From: Megascapheus bottae | Taxonomy: Eukaryota > Chordata > Mammalia > Rodentia > Geomyidae | Reading direction: 5' to 3' | Assembly: GCA_024803745.1 (NCBI GenBank) | Contig: JANJXV010000013.1 | Span: 55,274,501-55,338,500 of the forward strand | DNA: 64,000 nucleotides | Part shown: piece by piece, positions 61,280 through 64,000 of the stretch | Layout: each line of letters opens with the position of its first letter | Position numbering within the stretch: the first letter of the stretch is position 1 | The notes under the pieces: model-generated | Database searches by the model: none | The model's input: the letters and a program-made list of their open reading frames with translations, nothing else | Told to the model about the DNA's origin: nothing | Program-made: the position numbers and the translations under genes

Positions 61280-62040
61280 GTCATCTAAGCTCCTCAGGAG
61301 GCTGAGGACTTAGGATCACAGTGCAAAGCCAGCTGGGCAAGAAAGCCTGTGCAACACTTATCTCCAATTAGCTCTCCCCCCAAAAAAAAAGCCAAGCTGA
61401 GTGCTGGTGGCTCATGCTGTAATCCTAGCTACTCAAGACGCTGAGATCTAAGGATAGAGATTCAAAGCCAGGCCAGGCAGGAAAGTCCATGAGACCCTTA
61501 TCTCCAATTAACCACCAGAAAACTGGAAGTGGTGCTGTAGCTCCAAGGAGTAGAGTGCAAGCTTTGAACAAAAGGAGCTCAGGGACAATGCCCAGGCCCT
61601 GAGTTCAAGCCTCGCCACAGATCTTTACAAAAGAAAAGAAGAAAAAGCTGGAAGTGGAGCTGTGGTTTCAAGTGATAACAGTGCTAGCCTTGAGTACAAA
61701 GGCTTAGGGACAATGCCCAGATCTGATCACACACACACACTGAGAGGCACTCACCTGCCTCTCAGCCTTTCCTATCTGACAGTCTTCTGTGTGTCTAGGA
61801 GAATATAAGCAAAGCAAGCATGAGCCTATGCTCACACCTGTAATCCAAGCTATTCCGGAGGCTGCCATCTGAGGATTGGGGTCTGAAGCCAGCCCCGGTT
61901 AGGAAATTCCTGGAAACTTTTTATCTCTAAGTAACCTCCAAAAGCCGGAAATGGTACTGTGACTCAAGTGCTAGAGTGCTAGTCATGAGCTGAAAAAGCT
62001 AAGGGATAGTGCCCCGACCCTGAGTTCAAGTAAAGACACC
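61280..62040 (+). mobile_element. Series of B1-headed SINEs
   Basis: Head and linker at 61280-61385, full copy 61395-61620, right monomer 61645-61720, full copy 61815-62030. Confidence 0.72.
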
Positions 62041-62544
62041 TTCGCCCCAAAAGAAGCGTACAAGAGCCTTTGTTAGGTTTACCTCTATACTTCAGAGTCT
62101 TCCTTCCCTTTAATTGTTTATATGTATAATTTTATGTATTCCTTGAAGTATTGCAGCCTCTGGTTTTATTTGACTCTAATGACTTTGTCCCTGATAACAT
62201 GGGCAGGGTTTGTTTCCAGTCTCTTTCTTCCAGAAACATTGTTGCAGTGACTAAGTGTGTACAAAGGTCACCCTGGCACCTGTGCACCAGCCAGTGGTGG
62301 GTTCTGGGAACTCTGGCTTCTGGGCCAAGGCCAAGTGCACGGTGTTGACCTCCTTCTGGGGCAGCCTGCATTAGTCAGGGCTTTGAGGCATAGGAGAGGT
62401 GGAGGCAGACTGCCAAGTCCTGGGGCTGCAGGCTGCAGCGGAGGCTGGAGGGTGGATGGGGTGGAGGATGGGGCGCCTTCAGTTGGAGTCTAAGGCAGGG
62501 GAAGATATTCACTTCCAAGGGTGCTTGTATGAAGAAAGGCCAGC

Positions 62545-62785
62545 TTTGGCCGGGCCGGGTGGCTCACGCCTGTAATCCCAGCTACTCAGGAAGCCGAGAT
62601 CTGAGGATCTAAGCCAGCCTGGGAACTAAAAGTCCGAGAGACTCTTATCTCCAATTAACCACTAGAAAATGGGAAGTGGGGCTGTGACTCTAGGCTTAGG
62701 GCAGTAGCCTTGAGCTGCAGAGCTCAGGGACAACACCCAGAGCCAGAGTTCAAGCCCCATGACCCCCCCCCCACACACACACACA
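62545..62785 (+). mobile_element. B1-headed composite SINE
   Basis: Well preserved head GGCCGGGTGGCTCACGCCTG; ends CAAGCCCCATGACC then C and CA runs. Confidence 0.8.
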
Positions 62786-62929
62786 AAAGCCAGCCTTATA
62801 TTTCCTCCCTTCCTCTCCCTTCCCCTTTCCTACTCCATCCAGGCCCTTGGGTACCACCTGCTGGGTGTTAGAATCCTCCTTTTCTTTTCTTCTCTGTCCT
62901 CCCTTCCTCCCTCCCCCTCCCATTCTCCT

Positions 62930-63120
62930 TTTTTTTTATTATTATCTTTTATTGTAATTAATAGAAGGGTTACATTTTATTTGCCAGATAGAAGGTGCAT
63001 TTCTTCACAAACATTGATACCCTTTCTCATGTTTTTGTCCCCATTTCCCTCCCCCCACTCCCTTTCTCTTTCTTTCCCTTCCCCCCTTTCTTCCTCCCCA
63101 CCCCTTTTCTATGACTACTA
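62930..63120 (-). mobile_element. LINE-1 3' UTR end fragment
   Basis: Reverse complement of the same L1 tail: TAATTAATAGAAGGGTTACA then ATAGAAGGTGCATTTCTTC, followed by the pyrimidine-rich complement of the purine tract. Confidence 0.65.
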
Positions 63121-63510
63121 AGATTGGAATTCTGGTCTTGGACGTTGTCATCTTGATTTTTCCCTAGGTTAGTGCTTTACCACTTGAGCCACAACTCTAC
63201 TTTCTGATTTTTGGTGGTTAACTGATGAGTCTCGAGGAGGGCTGAGAATGTGGCTTAGTGGTAGAGTGCTTGCCTAGCATGCATGAAGCCTTGGGTTTGA
63301 TTTCTAAGCATCACATAAAACAACTGGAAGTGGCATTGTGGCTCAAGTGATAGAGCACTAGCCTTGAGCAAAAACAAGCTGAGGAACAGTGCCCAGGTCC
63401 TGAGTTCAAGCTCCAGGACTGACCAAAAAATAAAAGTTTCAAAGACTCTCCTGCCTGGGTTGACTTCGAACTCTGATCCTCAGATCTCAGCCTCCTGAGT
63501 AGCCAGGATG
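63121..63510 (-). mobile_element. B1-headed SINE split by IDL-Geo-like SINE
   Basis: Host halves 63121-63238 and 63437-63510 (reverse); plus-strand IDL-Geo-like copy 63239-63436. The head end of the host stops at the solo LTR. Confidence 0.75.
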
Positions 63511-63839
63511 TGTTGGGAGCCAGAGTGGAATCAAACTGTACCTTGACTTGCATCAGACAATGGCTTTATTGTCTTATTGTTTTCTGGCCCTATTCTATGT
63601 AAATGACCTGAGATTTACCATATGAATGTAACACCTGGAGGTCCCCTGGGTCTGGAGGAGGGAAGAAACGGGAGTGGAAAATAAACGCGGCAGTCTCGGC
63701 AGTCTCGGCAGTCTTTACCTGGACTGCGGACATCCCGGACCCGGTGTGTCTGTCTCTCTTCTATTTCTTCCAAGTCCTTGTCCCCTATTTCAGGAACCCC
63801 AATCTGCGAACCCTGGTTTGCTGCCGGTTGGCCCCGGCA
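63511..63839 (+). mobile_element. Solo LTR, endogenous retrovirus class II (ERVK/IAP-like)
   Basis: 329 bp beginning TGTTGGGAGCC and ending GGCCCCGGCA, the TG...CA form of LTRs; the TGTTGGGAGCC start resembles IAP-type LTRs. It holds AATAAA at 63680-63685 and three copies of a CGGCAGTCT-like 9-mer just after it. AGGATG flanks both sides (63505-63510 and 63840-63845), a 6-bp target duplication as usual for class II. No internal gag/pol/env sequence follows, so it is a recombined solo LTR. The SINE to its left is not resumed on its right, which is unexplained. Confidence 0.7.
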
Positions 63840-64000
63840 AGGATGGATCAGGACTCCCAGAACATAGCTCCACACAGCCGCCCTGCGGTGTGACACCCAC
63901 GGGACCCCATTTTTACTGCCCCCTGGTGCTTTTAGAATGAACAGCTGCACACACGTTATCTTTCCACGCAGCACATTTCTTTCTTTAGATAAATTCCAAG

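Overview
This is a nuclear genomic window from a mammal, most probably a geomyoid rodent (kangaroo rat, pocket mouse or pocket gopher). The intron-exon structure, CpG islands and coding exons of two conserved vertebrate genes show a mammal. The dense population of two composite SINEs points to Geomyoidea: one has an ID-like, tRNA-Ala-type head plus a second monomer (the arrangement known as IDL-Geo), the other a B1/7SL-like head plus the same second monomer. The taxon is an inference from repeats, not from a search.

Two genes are present, both on the minus strand and head-to-tail. Positions 1947-5536 hold the first four coding exons of TESMIN (MTL5, a testis-associated CXC-domain protein). 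Its cysteine-rich DNA-binding exons lie off the left edge. Its promoter is the CpG island at 5.0-5.9 kb, extended upstream by a 131-bp GC-box minisatellite to 6.35 kb. Positions about 7.8-51.5 kb hold the complete CPT1A gene (liver-type carnitine palmitoyltransferase 1): a CpG-island promoter and non-coding exon 1 near 51.4 kb, a 13.5-kb first intron, 18 coding exons from 37843 down to 9428, and a 3' UTR ending near 7.78 kb. Joining the exons by hand gives an intact 775-codon frame with GT-AG introns throughout. That is two codons longer than human CPT1A because of an apparent 6-nt acceptor shift at coding exon 4.

Between the exons the sequence is SINE-rich. Notable tandem arrays are a 1.46-kb TGGA/TGGG array in the intron between exons 10 and 11, a GAA/TTC triplet tract in intron 1, and a 47-bp minisatellite inside an orphan CpG island at 58.6-59.7 kb. 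Upstream of CPT1A (52-64 kb) no coding gene is recognised. This part holds SINEs, LINE-1 3' ends, the orphan CpG island and, at 63.51-63.84 kb, a solo LTR of endogenous-retrovirus class II type.

The two genes are not known to work together. CPT1A is the malonyl-CoA-regulated entry step of mitochondrial fatty-acid oxidation; TESMIN is a germ-cell nuclear protein. Their adjacency matches the order I recall for human 11q13. No novel defence or mobile system was found. The points most worth checking are the CPT1A exon-boundary differences, the possible in-frame alternative donors after exon 7, the promoter-proximal minisatellites and the orphan CpG island.
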